From: Candidatus Aegiribacteria sp.
Lineage (GTDB): Bacteria > Fermentibacterota > Fermentibacteria > Fermentibacterales > JCC-6
Reading direction: 5' to 3'
DNA: 43,127 nucleotides
Assembly (NCBI GenBank): GCA_030613065.1
Contig: JAUWMQ010000007.1
Coordinates: forward strand, 1 to 43,127
This document shows positions 8,588 through 17,556 of this stretch, one piece after another (positions within the stretch are counted from its first letter, which is position 1; every line of letters begins with the position of its first letter). The translations under genes and the position numbers were made by a program. The notes beneath the pieces are model-generated. The model was not told the DNA's origin. It was given only the letters and a program-made list of their open reading frames with translations, and made no database searches.

Positions 8588-8725
8588 ATGGCTGACTTGA
8601 TATTTGTCCGGGTCCATGCAATGCCCTGTGTCAATCGATGCTGTCACTGCTTCTGCAACGGAAGCCCTGAAGGCGATGGTATTGAATGGTCAGAGGCGTA
8701 TCTGAGAGAATGCTTCCAACATTAA
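8588..8725 (+). pseudogene. Radical-SAM N-terminal fragment (45 codons)
   Basis: ATG 8588, with GGGGAG a few bases upstream, opens a 45-codon ORF reading IFVRVHAMPCVNRCCHCFCN, which contains the CX3CX2C iron-sulfur motif of radical SAM enzymes, then a stop at 8723. The following 150 bases contain further protein-like pieces (EEELSGYRKAATEF) with stops between them, so this is most likely the front of a decayed radical-SAM gene. An independent cysteine-rich mini-protein is possible but less likely. The rest of 8455-9118 shows no gene. Confidence 0.5.
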
Positions 8726-8901
8726 AAAACAGGAAGTATTGTAATTACTATGGAGCCTGACATGAGTGTCAAGGAAAAAGGCAAAACCTGGGGATCGCTC
8801 TGAAGAAGAACTATCAGGGTACAGGAAGGCTGCTACCGAATTCTGAAGAAGTGCTCAAGGGGATGGCATGATGATACCATTGGTTGTATCTTGACCCGTG
8901 A

Positions 8902-8930
8902 TTGACACACTTCGCTTCCAATGTAATTAT
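8902..8930 (+). promoter_or_regulatory. Candidate promoter of the Flx-Hdr operon
   Basis: TTGACA (8902-8907), a 17-base spacer, then AATTAT (8925-8930). It points toward hdrA, about 190 bases upstream of its start. A small hairpin CCTCT-gaat-AGAGG follows at 8956-8969. Sequence match only. Confidence 0.4.
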
Positions 8931-9118
8931 TCAGGCGTCTTCATTGGAAAGCATACCTCTGAATAGAGGGATAATCCTGTATATTATTAAATAACCGGAG
9001 AGTGCTGATTAGCTGAAAACTTAATGTTTCCCAGTGCTTGAAGCATATACTGTTTCATCAGGGAAGTACGATCAGTATAGCATCGTTACCATGCGGAAAT
9101 GGATGTGGAGAAGGACGT

Positions 9119-12100
9119 ATGTCATCGACTCAGATAACAGGAGCGGTACTCGTTGTCGGCGGCGGCATAGGCGGTATCCAGTCATCCCTTGATCTTGCTG
9201 AGTCCGGATTCAAAGTATATCTGGTGGAAAAATCTCCGGCAATAGGTGGAACAATGCCTCAGCTTGATAAAACCTTTCCCACCAATGACTGCTCCATGTG
9301 TATTCTCTCTCCCAAGCTTGTGGAATGCGGCCGGCATCTCAACATTGAAATTCTCACCAACGCGGAGTTGAAAGGGATCAGCGGAAAGCCCGGAAACTTC
9401 AAGGCGGTCATTGAGCAGAAACCGAGATACGTTGCCATGGACAAATGCACGGGATGTGGTGACTGTGCTGAAAAATGCCCGGTAAAGCTGCCTGATTTAT
9501 TCAACAAAGGATTAAGCCAGAGAAAAGCAATCTTTCGTCTCTTTGAGCAGGCGTATCCCCCCACCTTTGCTATTGATAAAGAGGCATGCAAAGAGTGCAA
9601 TGTATGTGTCAAGCTATGCAAAGCAGAAGCTATCGATTTCGAAATGGAGCCGAAAACTCAGGAAATCAATGTAGGCTCTGTTATACTATCCCCGGGATTT
9701 GAAGAATTTGACGCCGGTCTCATTGCTAATTACGGTTATGGCATTTTCAAAAACGTAATTACAAGTATTGAATTTGAAAGAATCCTGAGTGCTTCCGGCC
9801 CCTATCAGGGGCAGCTACTCCGGCCCTCTGATATGAAACCACCGAAAAGAATTGCCTGGATTCAGTGTGTGGGCTCCAGAGATATTCATAGAGTAAATAA
9901 CAACTACTGTTCAGCGGTATGTTGCACATATGCGATAAAGGAAGCGATAGTAGCGAAAGAGCACAGTTCAATCGATCTGGATACAACCATCTTTTACATT
10001 GATATCAGAACATATGGTAAAGGCTTCGAAAGTTATTACAAGCGGGCAAAAGAGGAGCACGGAGTCAGATTCGTTAAATCAGAAATTCACCGGATTTACA
10101 GGGATGATAATGAAAACCTCATTCTCAGGTTTTCTGATGATAACAGAATAAGAGAAGAGGAATATGACCTTGTTGTACTTTCCGTAGGGGTCACTCAAAG
10201 CGAAGCAAATCAAAAGCTGGCTATAAAATTAGGCATTCAATTAAACCAACATGGCTTTTGCCTGACTGAAGATTTCTCCCCGGTAAAAACATCTCAAGCT
10301 GGAATATTTGCCGCCGGCGTATTTTCAGGACCAAAGGATATTCCTGAAACAGTGATGGAAGCAAGCGCTGCTGCCAGCGAGGCTTCCGGCATTCTCGCTA
10401 CTGCGCGGCACAGCCTTACCAGGGATAAAGAATACCCTCCGGAAAATAATATTATCGGCGAGAAGCCAAGGATCGGGGTATTTATCTGTCACTGCGGTAT
10501 CAATATCGGCAGTGTGGTGGATATTTCCGATGTTAAAGACTATGCAGCCACTCTAGAGAATGTGGTTTTTGTTGAAGATTCCCTTTTTACCTGTTCACAG
10601 GACAGCCAGCAGAGAATAAAGGAAAGAATAGAGGAGTATAGTCTCAATCGTGTTGTAGTTGCCGCATGCACACCGAGAACCCATGAGCCACTGTTCCAGG
10701 AAACTCTGAGAGAGACCGGGCTCAACAAATACCTCTTTGAAATGGCGAATATCCGTGACCAGTGCTCATGGGTACACCAAAGGCAGCCGGAAAAAGCAAC
10801 AGAGAAGGCGAAAGATCTCATTAGAATGTCCGTTGCAAAGGCGAAACTTAACGAACCTCTTTTTCAAACGAAGCTGGAAGTTAACCATTCGGCCCTGGTT
10901 GTTGGAGGCGGCATTTCAGGAATGGTGAGCGCATTGGCCATTGCCAGACAGGGTTTCGAGGTTCATGTGATAGAAAAATCCTCGCGGTTTGGAGGAATCG
11001 CCAATAACATTCATTCCACTATAGAAGGTTCTGATGTTCAGGTGTATTTGAAGGAGTTGATAGACAAAGTATCAAGTAATCCATTGATTCACCTTCATAC
11101 AGAAACTGAAATCCAGGATGTGAGTGGGTATGTCGGCAATTTCAAGACCAGGCTTGTAATCGGCGAGGTTGAAGAAGTAAAGGAAATAACGCACGGAGTT
11201 GTAGTAATTGCAAGTGGTGGTGATATCTATAAACCGAATGAATATCTTTACGCCATCAACCCGAATGTTTTCTCATTAATAGAGCTGGAAGGTGAAATCG
11301 CAAAGAAGAATAAGCTGATTTCAACGAGCAGGAACATTGTTCTGATTCAGTGTGTCGGCTCACGTGATGATGAAAGACCCTATTGCAGCCGGGCTTGCTG
11401 CAGTGAAGCAGTAAAGCTCGCTCTTGAATTGAAGAAATTGAACTCTGACGTTAATATCTATATTCTGTATAGGGATATAAGAACCTATGGTTTCAAGGAA
11501 CAGTATTACCTTGAAGCGCGGGAAAAGGGTGTACTGTTTATTCCTTATGATGTTTCAGACAAGCCTGCTGTAGAGGCAATCAATAAAGAAGGAAAAGACA
11601 TTATCAAGGTAACTGTTAATGACTTGCTGCTTAATGAAAGCTTCTCGATAGATGCTGATATACTTGCCCTCGCGACAGCAATTATTCCTTCTCCGGAGAG
11701 TGCAAAGTTGGCAGGGCTGTTCAAGGTGCCGTTAAATGAAGACGGTTTCTTCATGGAGGCTCATATAAAATTGCGTCCTGTAGATTTTCCGACCGAGGGT
11801 GTTTTTGTATGCGGATTGGCTCACAGCCCGAAATTGATTGAAGAAAGCATTATTCAGTCAAAAGCCGCGGCATCCAGAGCCGGTATTATACTCAGTAAGG
11901 ACAGAATTGAATCGAACGCTATGGTAAGTACCATTGATAAGGATAAGTGCAGCGGTTGTGGTATGTGTGTGGAATTATGCCCTTTTATTGCAATTGAAAT
12001 TGACGTGATAGATAACACGGCGATAATCAACGAAGCCCTGTGTAAAGGGTGTGGTGTATGTGCATCATCATGCAGGTGCGGTGCTGTTGATATCATGGGA

Positions 12101-12166
12101 TTCACCGATAATGAGATTTACTCGATGATAAAGACTGGAGCATTGGAGTGTTGGGGTAATGTTTAA
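9119..12166 (+). CDS. hdrA: HdrA, large double-module form
   Basis: 1015 residues, against about 650 for classical HdrA. Module one (residues ~1-440) has an FAD-binding VVGGGIGGIQSSLDLAESG, KTFPTNDCSMCILSPKLVE, two Fe-S motifs (CTGCGDCAEKCP; CKECNVCVKLCK) and IQCVGSRD…YCSAVCC. Residues ~460-1015 are a standard HdrA: VFICHCGINIGS, VVVAACTPRTHEPLFQ, a second FAD site VVGGGISGMVSALAIA, IQCVGSRDDERPYCSRACC, and a terminal two-cluster ferredoxin (CSGCGMCVELCP; CKGCGVCASSC). HdrA holds the bifurcating flavin and exchanges electrons with ferredoxin. ATG 9119 is chosen because GGAG lies 8 bases upstream and the FAD motif follows at once. First gene of the seven-gene operon. Confidence 0.95.
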   Translation: MSSTQITGAVLVVGGGIGGIQSSLDLAESGFKVYLVEKSPAIGGTMPQLDKTFPTNDCSMCILSPKLVECGRHLNIEILTNAELKGISGKPGNFKAVIEQKPRYVAMDKCTGCGDCAEKCPVKLPDLFNKGLSQRKAIFRLFEQAYPPTFAIDKEACKECNVCVKLCKAEAIDFEMEPKTQEINVGSVILSPGFEEFDAGLIANYGYGIFKNVITSIEFERILSASGPYQGQLLRPSDMKPPKRIAWIQCVGSRDIHRVNNNYCSAVCCTYAIKEAIVAKEHSSIDLDTTIFYIDIRTYGKGFESYYKRAKEEHGVRFVKSEIHRIYRDDNENLILRFSDDNRIREEEYDLVVLSVGVTQSEANQKLAIKLGIQLNQHGFCLTEDFSPVKTSQAGIFAAGVFSGPKDIPETVMEASAAASEASGILATARHSLTRDKEYPPENNIIGEKPRIGVFICHCGINIGSVVDISDVKDYAATLENVVFVEDSLFTCSQDSQQRIKERIEEYSLNRVVVAACTPRTHEPLFQETLRETGLNKYLFEMANIRDQCSWVHQRQPEKATEKAKDLIRMSVAKAKLNEPLFQTKLEVNHSALVVGGGISGMVSALAIARQGFEVHVIEKSSRFGGIANNIHSTIEGSDVQVYLKELIDKVSSNPLIHLHTETEIQDVSGYVGNFKTRLVIGEVEEVKEITHGVVVIASGGDIYKPNEYLYAINPNVFSLIELEGEIAKKNKLISTSRNIVLIQCVGSRDDERPYCSRACCSEAVKLALELKKLNSDVNIYILYRDIRTYGFKEQYYLEAREKGVLFIPYDVSDKPAVEAINKEGKDIIKVTVNDLLLNESFSIDADILALATAIIPSPESAKLAGLFKVPLNEDGFFMEAHIKLRPVDFPTEGVFVCGLAHSPKLIEESIIQSKAAASRAGIILSKDRIESNAMVSTIDKDKCSGCGMCVELCPFIAIEIDVIDNTAIINEALCKGCGVCASSCRCGAVDIMGFTDNEIYSMIKTGALECWGNV

Positions 12167-12252
12167 AAAGCCGACTGTCAGCAGTATATATCCAGTACCC
12201 CAATTCCATTAAGATTCTGAAAATAGAGAGCAAATCGGATTAACAAACAGGT

Positions 12253-12693
12253 ATGGAAATGGGAAAAATAGACACTAACTGGGAACCGAGAATAATCGCA
12301 TTTCTCTGCAACTGGTGCAGCTACGCAGGCGCTGACCTGGCAGGGGTCGGCAGGATGCAGTATCCCGCGAATGTCAGGGTCATACGAGTGCCGTGCTCAG
12401 GAAGGATAAGCCCCTTCTTCATACTTTCCAGTTTGCAGAATGGCGCGGACGGTGTTCTGGTCAGCGGCTGCCATCCCGGTGATTGTCACTACCTCACCGG
12501 CAACTACAGTGCCAGGAGGAAATTTGCCCTGCTGAAAAGCCAACTGGAACACATAGGTATTGAAAAGGAACGAGTGCAATTTACCTGGGTATCTGCATCC
12601 GAGGGGGGAAAATTCGCGGAAGTAATTAACAGGGTAACGGAAACAGTAAGAGCGTTGGGGCCGGCGAAGAAACTGGTTAAGAAATGTTTGTGA
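12253..12693 (+). CDS. flxD: MvhD/FlxD-type Fe-S subunit
   Basis: 146 residues of the MvhD family (hydrogenase iron-sulfur subunit), the small adaptor that carries electrons from the input module to HdrA. The family cysteines are visible: FLCNWCSYAGAD, RVPCSGR and GCHPGDCHYLTGN. MvhD normally has ~130-150 residues. It lies 86 bases after hdrA; the ribosome site is weak (acaggt before ATG). With no hydrogenase subunit in the operon and an FNR-like subunit present, it is the FlxD form rather than MvhD of a hydrogenase. Confidence 0.93.
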   Translation: MEMGKIDTNWEPRIIAFLCNWCSYAGADLAGVGRMQYPANVRVIRVPCSGRISPFFILSSLQNGADGVLVSGCHPGDCHYLTGNYSARRKFALLKSQLEHIGIEKERVQFTWVSASEGGKFAEVINRVTETVRALGPAKKLVKKCL

Positions 12694-12756
12694 AGTTGAT
12701 CGCGCGTAACATGAATCCCACGAATTGGATTATGAAGGAATAATTAAATTAACATT

Positions 12757-13710
12757 ATGACAGATGTTTCAAGCAAAATCAGGGAAGAGGCAAGAAAGCT
12801 TTTGAAAAATGGCGAAGTTGATGTAATAATCGGCTTTGAGAAAGGCTCAATACCTTTTTCCGCAACTCCTTGCTTTGTTAGAAATGAAGCGGATACTGAT
12901 AAGCTGATATGGAATGAATATTGCGGAAATAACCTGGCTCGGTATCTGTCAGAAGTCAGAGGCAAAGCAGGTATCATCGCAAAGGGATGCGACACTCGTG
13001 CAATCGTTGAGCTTATCAAAGAGAAACAAATTCAAAGAGAGCGGATTTCAATAATCGGCGTGCCGTGCGAAGGGATGCTTGACAGAAAACGAATCATGAT
13101 GAGTTGTCAGAGGAAAGATAAAACAGGCATTGAAGATCAGGATGGGCAGTTACTGACCAGGGGTGATTCTCTGAATACAGCTGTAAAAAAAGACGAATTC
13201 CTTTATCCGGCCTGCCACGTCTGCACTAACAGGAATCCGGTTATGTACGATGTATTGATTGGAAATACTATCGAGGAACGGAAGACTGATGACTTTGCGG
13301 ATGTAACCGAATTTGACGAAAAACACTCAGAGGAAAGATGGGCGTATATCACTGACGAGATAGGCAGGTGCATACGCTGTTATGCCTGTAGAAACGCTTG
13401 CCCGCTTTGTTATTGTAAAGAGTGTTTTGTTGATTCTACCCAACCACAATGGGTTGGGAAAACAACCGAACAGAGTGATACACTTTCATTTCACATTATG
13501 CGATCTATTCACCTTGCCGGCAGATGTATCGAGTGTGGTGCGTGCGAGCGGGCCTGCCCTGTACTGGTGGACATAAGAATACTCAACAGAAAAATGTCTG
13601 CTGATGTTAAGAATCTGTTTGGTTATAAAACCGGCCTTGATATAGACCAACCGGCTCCTCTGTCAATATTCAAGCCTGATGACTCAGAGGAGTTCATGCT
13701 TGATGTATAG
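12757..13710 (+). CDS. Flx Fe-S subunit, FrhB-like N-terminus plus ferredoxin clusters (FlxB/FlxC type)
   Basis: 317 residues. The N-terminal half (VIIGFEKGSIPFSATPCFVR; GIIAKGCDTRAIVELIKE; ISIIGVPCEGMLDRK) resembles FrhB/FdhB-type electron-transfer subunits. An extra cysteine cluster YPACHVCTNRNP lies in the middle. The C-terminal half has a cysteine-rich ferredoxin-type motif (CIRCYACRNACPLCYCKECF) and a second (CIECGACERACP). In Flx-Hdr operons two Fe-S proteins sit between FlxA and FlxD; this is one of them, but I cannot say from sequence alone which letter applies. No flavin motif is obvious. It should link FlxA to FlxD. Confidence 0.85.
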   Translation: MTDVSSKIREEARKLLKNGEVDVIIGFEKGSIPFSATPCFVRNEADTDKLIWNEYCGNNLARYLSEVRGKAGIIAKGCDTRAIVELIKEKQIQRERISIIGVPCEGMLDRKRIMMSCQRKDKTGIEDQDGQLLTRGDSLNTAVKKDEFLYPACHVCTNRNPVMYDVLIGNTIEERKTDDFADVTEFDEKHSEERWAYITDEIGRCIRCYACRNACPLCYCKECFVDSTQPQWVGKTTEQSDTLSFHIMRSIHLAGRCIECGACERACPVLVDIRILNRKMSADVKNLFGYKTGLDIDQPAPLSIFKPDDSEEFMLDV

Positions 13711-13727
13711 TATTATGGAATAGTATA

Positions 13728-14747
13728 TTGGATTATAAATCAATTAGAAAAAGTGAAATAACTGAATTCCTTGACAACCTGATCAAGGAGTATGTAATAT
13801 TTGCTCCAATTGAGAAAGATGATATCGTTCTCTATGGCAGAATAAAATCCGGTAATGAGGTAATCCTTGATTACTCCAATTCTGTAAATTCACCGAAAGA
13901 AGCTGTTATTCCTCAGCTGGAAACTTTGATATCCTGTAAAACTGACAAAGATATAACATGCGTAAAAGAACATCTTGATGAACAGGAACAGTTTCTTCTC
14001 TTTGGAGCAAGGCCCTGTGACGCAAGAAGCCTGTTATTTCTTGACAAAGTTTTCAGCGATGAAGAATGTAAAGATATCTACTATGTAAATAGAAGAAACG
14101 CTGTAACCATTATCTCACTTGGCTGCACACTACCGCAGGAAACCTGCTTCTGCACAACTACCGGTGGCGGTCCGTTCTCAACGGATGGTTCGGACTTGCT
14201 ATTCATTGATATTGGTGATAGTTACATCGTTCAGATAATTACTGAAAAAGGCGCAGAGCTTGTTGAAAAACTTGACCTTAGAAAGACGCAGGATGATGAA
14301 CTGACTGGAATGGACATGTTAATAAAAAAGAGCAGGGCAAGTATAGAGCCTGAGATAGAGTTAGATAAACTGAAAGATAAACTTGACAGATCTTTTGAGG
14401 GGTCAGCCTGGGAAATCCTTGCCGAAAAGTGTTTAAGCTGCGGCATCTGCACCTATCTCTGCCCTGCATGCCATTGCTTTGACATAGTTGACGAGGAAAG
14501 AAAGTGTGAAGTAGAGAGGATTCGCCTCTGGGATTCCTGTCAGTTTCCACATTTCACCATGCAGACATCAGGATTCAATCCCAGACCAACGTACAAGGAA
14601 AGATACCGGCAGCGCATCATGCATAAATTCAGCTATTGCATCGATAATTATGGTATGGTTGGCTGCGTGGGGTGCGGGCGGTGTGTTACGCAATGTCCGG
14701 TAAACCTGGATATTCGTCAGGTGTTAACTTCTTTTTATGGTAAGTAG
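13728..14747 (+). CDS. Flx Fe-S subunit, AsrA/HydB-like 4Fe-4S protein
   Basis: 339 residues. It resembles anaerobic sulfite reductase subunit A and sulfhydrogenase beta subunits: LFGARPCDARSLLFLDKVF, SLGCTLPQETCFCTTTGGGP, then two Fe-S motifs CLSCGICTYLCPACHCFD and CVGCGRCVTQCPVNLDIR. These proteins pair with an FNR-like NAD(P)H subunit, here the next gene. Start is TTG 13728, since the only nearby ATG (13715) runs into a stop after two codons; GGAA at 13717 could serve as a weak ribosome site. It ends 10 bases before the FlxA start, so translation is probably coupled. Confidence 0.9.
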   Translation: MDYKSIRKSEITEFLDNLIKEYVIFAPIEKDDIVLYGRIKSGNEVILDYSNSVNSPKEAVIPQLETLISCKTDKDITCVKEHLDEQEQFLLFGARPCDARSLLFLDKVFSDEECKDIYYVNRRNAVTIISLGCTLPQETCFCTTTGGGPFSTDGSDLLFIDIGDSYIVQIITEKGAELVEKLDLRKTQDDELTGMDMLIKKSRASIEPEIELDKLKDKLDRSFEGSAWEILAEKCLSCGICTYLCPACHCFDIVDEERKCEVERIRLWDSCQFPHFTMQTSGFNPRPTYKERYRQRIMHKFSYCIDNYGMVGCVGCGRCVTQCPVNLDIRQVLTSFYGK

Positions 14748-14757
14748 AGGAGATCGG

Positions 14758-15597
14758 ATGAAGAACCTTTACCTCCCGATACCGATGAAAGTCGAAAAAA
14801 ATCTTATTGAGACAGAGGATAGGAATATAAAGACCCTTACCCTGTCTTTTCTCAATAAAAGGGATGAAGAATCTTTCGGCTTCATGCCCGGGCAATTCGC
14901 TGAGCTATCAGTTCTGGGTGCCGGTGAAGCACCTTTTGGTATCGCGTCATCCCCGATGTATAAAAAACATCTCGACTTTTCAATAAGCCTGGCGGGGCTT
15001 GTAACAACCGAGCTCCACAACCTTGACCCCGGAGACACGGTTGGTATGAGAGGACCACTTGGAAACGGCTACCCTATAGACATGCTTCAGAATAAGAATG
15101 TTCTCATCATTGGCGGTGGATTTGGTTTTTCTACTCTGAGGGCTTTCACCAGCTTCATGTTACATCCGGAAAACCGAAAGCAATATGAAGATATATCCGT
15201 CGTTTATGGAGCAAGAAATCCGGGGCTTTTGCTTTACAGGAATGAATTGTCGGAATGGGAAAAGCGTAATGATGTCCAATTGCATGTAACAGTTGATAAA
15301 GGCGACGAGAACTGGGAAGGCAGAACAGGCGTTGTGCCTGTTATTGTTAAGGAACTCAGGGTAGATACGGAAAACACCGTGGCTCTGGTCTGCGGGCCGC
15401 CTGTAATGATTAAATTCACCCTGCCGGTACTTGCGGAATTGGGATTTGCCCCGGAGCAGGTTTATCTTTCTTTAGAAATGAAAATGAAGTGTGGGATTGG
15501 TAAATGCGGGCGGTGTAATATAGGAAGTAAATATGTATGCACTGACGGCCCGGTGTTCAGCCTTGCGCAGTTGAATCTGTTGCCGCAGGAGTATTGA
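14758..15597 (+). CDS. flxA: FlxA, FAD/NAD(P)H-binding oxidoreductase subunit
   Basis: 279 residues of the ferredoxin-NADP reductase / sulfhydrogenase gamma / PyrK-like family. FAD region: GFMPGQFAELSVLGAGEAPFG with the following GIASSP. Nucleotide region: NVLIIGGGFGFSTLRAF and ALVCGPPVMIKFTLPVL. The end carries four cysteines for a [2Fe-2S] cluster: MKCGIGKCGRCNIGSKYVC. It is the site where NAD(P)H meets the complex. ATG 14758 is chosen over an in-frame upstream TTG/GTG-type start because AGGAG (14749-14753) sits just before it. It ends three bases before hdrC. Confidence 0.93.
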   Translation: MKNLYLPIPMKVEKNLIETEDRNIKTLTLSFLNKRDEESFGFMPGQFAELSVLGAGEAPFGIASSPMYKKHLDFSISLAGLVTTELHNLDPGDTVGMRGPLGNGYPIDMLQNKNVLIIGGGFGFSTLRAFTSFMLHPENRKQYEDISVVYGARNPGLLLYRNELSEWEKRNDVQLHVTVDKGDENWEGRTGVVPVIVKELRVDTENTVALVCGPPVMIKFTLPVLAELGFAPEQVYLSLEMKMKCGIGKCGRCNIGSKYVCTDGPVFSLAQLNLLPQEY

Positions 15598-15600
15598 GAT

Positions 15601-16110
15601 ATGATTGACCTGACAAAGACAAATACCAGACTATGGCAGGAAATAACTGATAATTGCGGTGATATTAGAAAATGCTTTAACTGCAACACCTGCGTTGCAG
15701 GCTGCCCCGCGGCTGAAGGTAATCCCCCGCTTCTCATACGCAATCTGGTGCGCAAAGTTCTCTTCGGTCTTGAGGACGAGCTTCTTGATGATGAAACACC
15801 ATGGCTGTGCGTTACCTGCTCTGCCTGTGAAGAGATGTGCCCAATGGGAGTACACCCATTTGAAATATGTCTTGAAATAAGAAGGTGGCAGAGTAAAAAT
15901 GATGAGACTTACATTCCCGCGGCAACAGCGGAGATTTTTGAAACCGGTCATACCCAGGCAGTAGGTCAGGTCCAGGAAAAGAGGAAAGCAGTGGGACTGG
16001 AGGCGGTGCCGCCTACGATCATTAAATTCCCTGAATTATTGAAGAAGTTTCAGGAGATGCTCAGAAATACTGATATTGTCAGAGAAAACGATTATATGTT
16101 CAGGAGCTGA
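15601..16110 (+). CDS. hdrC: HdrC, heterodisulfide reductase Fe-S subunit
   Basis: 169 residues with the two 4Fe-4S motifs of HdrC, CFNCNTCVAGCP (residues ~25-36) and CVTCSACEEMCP (~63-74), followed by a helical tail. It wires HdrA to HdrB. Gap to the preceding gene is 3 bases, and GGAG lies 10 bases before the ATG. Length is a little below methanogen HdrC (~190) but normal for bacterial Flx-Hdr. Confidence 0.94.
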   Translation: MIDLTKTNTRLWQEITDNCGDIRKCFNCNTCVAGCPAAEGNPPLLIRNLVRKVLFGLEDELLDDETPWLCVTCSACEEMCPMGVHPFEICLEIRRWQSKNDETYIPAATAEIFETGHTQAVGQVQEKRKAVGLEAVPPTIIKFPELLKKFQEMLRNTDIVRENDYMFRS

Positions 16111-16114
16111 TTTT

Positions 16115-17017
16115 ATGAAATATGGCTTATTCCTTGGCTGTAATGTTCCGGCAGTAAGGCCTGATGTTGAACGGGCGATCAGATTGACCATGCCCAGGCT
16201 GGGAGCGGATCTTGTTGACCTGGAAGGAAGCGCATGTTGCCCCGCTTTTGGTTCATTCCCGTCTATGGATGAGACAGCAAGCCTTGCGATCAGCGCATGG
16301 AACTTCTCCATTGCTGAAGAAACAGGAGTCGACCTTATTACCGAATGCGGCTCCTGCTACAGCTCACTGAGAATAGCCAGAAGTAAACTTCTGGAAAGTG
16401 AAGAGAAAAGAGAACGGGTTAACAAATTGCTTGAACCAACCGGAAAAAAATTCCGGGGGACTGTTAAAGTACGCCATCTGATCGATGTCCTGTTCAACGA
16501 TATCGGTCCGGAAAAGATCAGAGAATCCATTAAATATCCTCTTGAAAATATTAACGCGATAGTCCAGTATCCATGCCACACCCTCTTTCCAAGCGAGATC
16601 GTCGGATTTGACAGCCCTTCGGGACGACCACACATGTTTCGGGAGCTTGTCGAAGCTCTTGGAGCCTCTGTTCAAACCTATAGCAGGGAACTTCAATGCT
16701 GCGGCGGGGCCGGAGGCTTCGTAAAAGGAAGCTTTGCTGACGCGTCGGAATTTGCTTTTAAAAAATTGAGAGCTGTTAAAAAAGAAACAGATGCTGAATT
16801 CATCGTAGCTTCCTGTATAACCTGCCTTCAGCATTTAGACAGGATGCAGGATGAATTGAATAAGAAGAATAATGACAACGCTTATTCCCTTCCTGTCTTT
16901 GATTACAATCAGATATTGGCTGTCTGTATGGGTTTTCAGCCCAAAGAAGTTGCTTCCATCTCAACCATTTCAAGAGATGAATTCATAAGAAGAATTACAA
17001 AAGTGATTGTATCTTAG
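16115..17017 (+). CDS. hdrB: HdrB, heterodisulfide reductase catalytic subunit
   Basis: 300 residues with two CCG-type cysteine-rich domains. First: YGLFLGCNVP, EGSACCPAFGS, TECGSCYSS. Second: YPCHTLF, LQCCGGAGG, ASCITCLQH. These bind the non-cubane Fe-S clusters at which a disulfide is reduced. CoM/CoB heterodisulfide is not expected in a bacterium, so another disulfide must be the substrate; the DsrC gene 72 bases downstream on the other strand is the obvious candidate. ATG 16115 follows CAGGAG by 8 bases; four bases separate it from hdrC. Last gene of the operon. Confidence 0.93.
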   Translation: MKYGLFLGCNVPAVRPDVERAIRLTMPRLGADLVDLEGSACCPAFGSFPSMDETASLAISAWNFSIAEETGVDLITECGSCYSSLRIARSKLLESEEKRERVNKLLEPTGKKFRGTVKVRHLIDVLFNDIGPEKIRESIKYPLENINAIVQYPCHTLFPSEIVGFDSPSGRPHMFRELVEALGASVQTYSRELQCCGGAGGFVKGSFADASEFAFKKLRAVKKETDAEFIVASCITCLQHLDRMQDELNKKNNDNAYSLPVFDYNQILAVCMGFQPKEVASISTISRDEFIRRITKVIVS

Positions 17018-17023
17018 AATGAA

Positions 17024-17047
17024 AAGCCCGAGCATATACCCGGGCTT
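17024..17047. terminator. Bidirectional terminator between hdrB and dsrC
   Basis: Stem AAGCCCG (17024-17030) / CGGGCTT (17041-17047) with a 10-base loop. On the minus strand the stem is followed by TTTTC, and on the plus strand by aaattt, so it can end both converging transcripts, best on the dsrC side. Confidence 0.75.
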
Positions 17048-17088
17048 AAATTTCTGGATGCCAGTTTAAACATATTTGCTATGGAATG

Positions 17089-17406
17089 CTACACACACCC
17101 ATCAGGCTTGGGAAGGCCTGCTATTTTGCATGCACCTCTTGCCGGTCCCATCGGGAAAAGAGCATAAATATCACGTAATTTAAGGCCGGTTGTTTTGCAT
17201 ATCTTACGCACTGGAGGTGCCATATCAGTTTCTTTCCAGTGGTCTCTTATTAAATTAATTGTTACCCAGTGTATTTCAGTCAATTCGCCGGTGCCATCAA
17301 GTTTCGCGAACTCAGCTGCTACCTCTTCATTCCAGACCTCAGGCTGCTGTAAGAATCCATCTCCGTCAACGTTCAGTTCTTTGCCATTTACATTAACAAT
17401 TCCCAT
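17089..17406 (-). CDS. dsrC: DsrC, sulfur-relay protein with both redox cysteines
   Basis: 105 residues, the standard DsrC length. The C-terminal arm reads GPARGACKIAGLPKPDGCV, giving C93 and penultimate C104 spaced as in true DsrC; TusE-type proteins keep only the last one. N-terminal VNGKELNVDGDGFL and DHWKETDMAPPVRKICKTTG are family-typical. DsrC carries sulfur as a trisulfide or becomes an intramolecular disulfide that HdrB/DsrK-type proteins can reduce. No dsrAB or dsrMKJOP is in the window. It lies downstream of a cysteine desulfurase on the same strand and converges with the Flx-Hdr operon. Confidence 0.93.
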   Translation of the reverse strand: MGIVNVNGKELNVDGDGFLQQPEVWNEEVAAEFAKLDGTGELTEIHWVTINLIRDHWKETDMAPPVRKICKTTGLKLRDIYALFPMGPARGACKIAGLPKPDGCV

Positions 17407-17556
17407 GCTCTAAAATCCTTTGCTGTTAAAAACCATAATTTGAATGATTTAATACATTACACTTAACTGAAAGTGCGTACTATTGTAGCCTGTAGATGCA
17501 GGTTTAAATATACTCCTTCACGAATATCTCACTGTAAGTTATATCAGCTGCGGAAG

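Noticed and set aside
9119-17017. Methanogen-type heterodisulfide reductase or hydrogenase complex
   Set aside because: No hydrogenase large or small subunit is present and an FNR-like NAD(P)H subunit is; the set fits bacterial Flx-Hdr.
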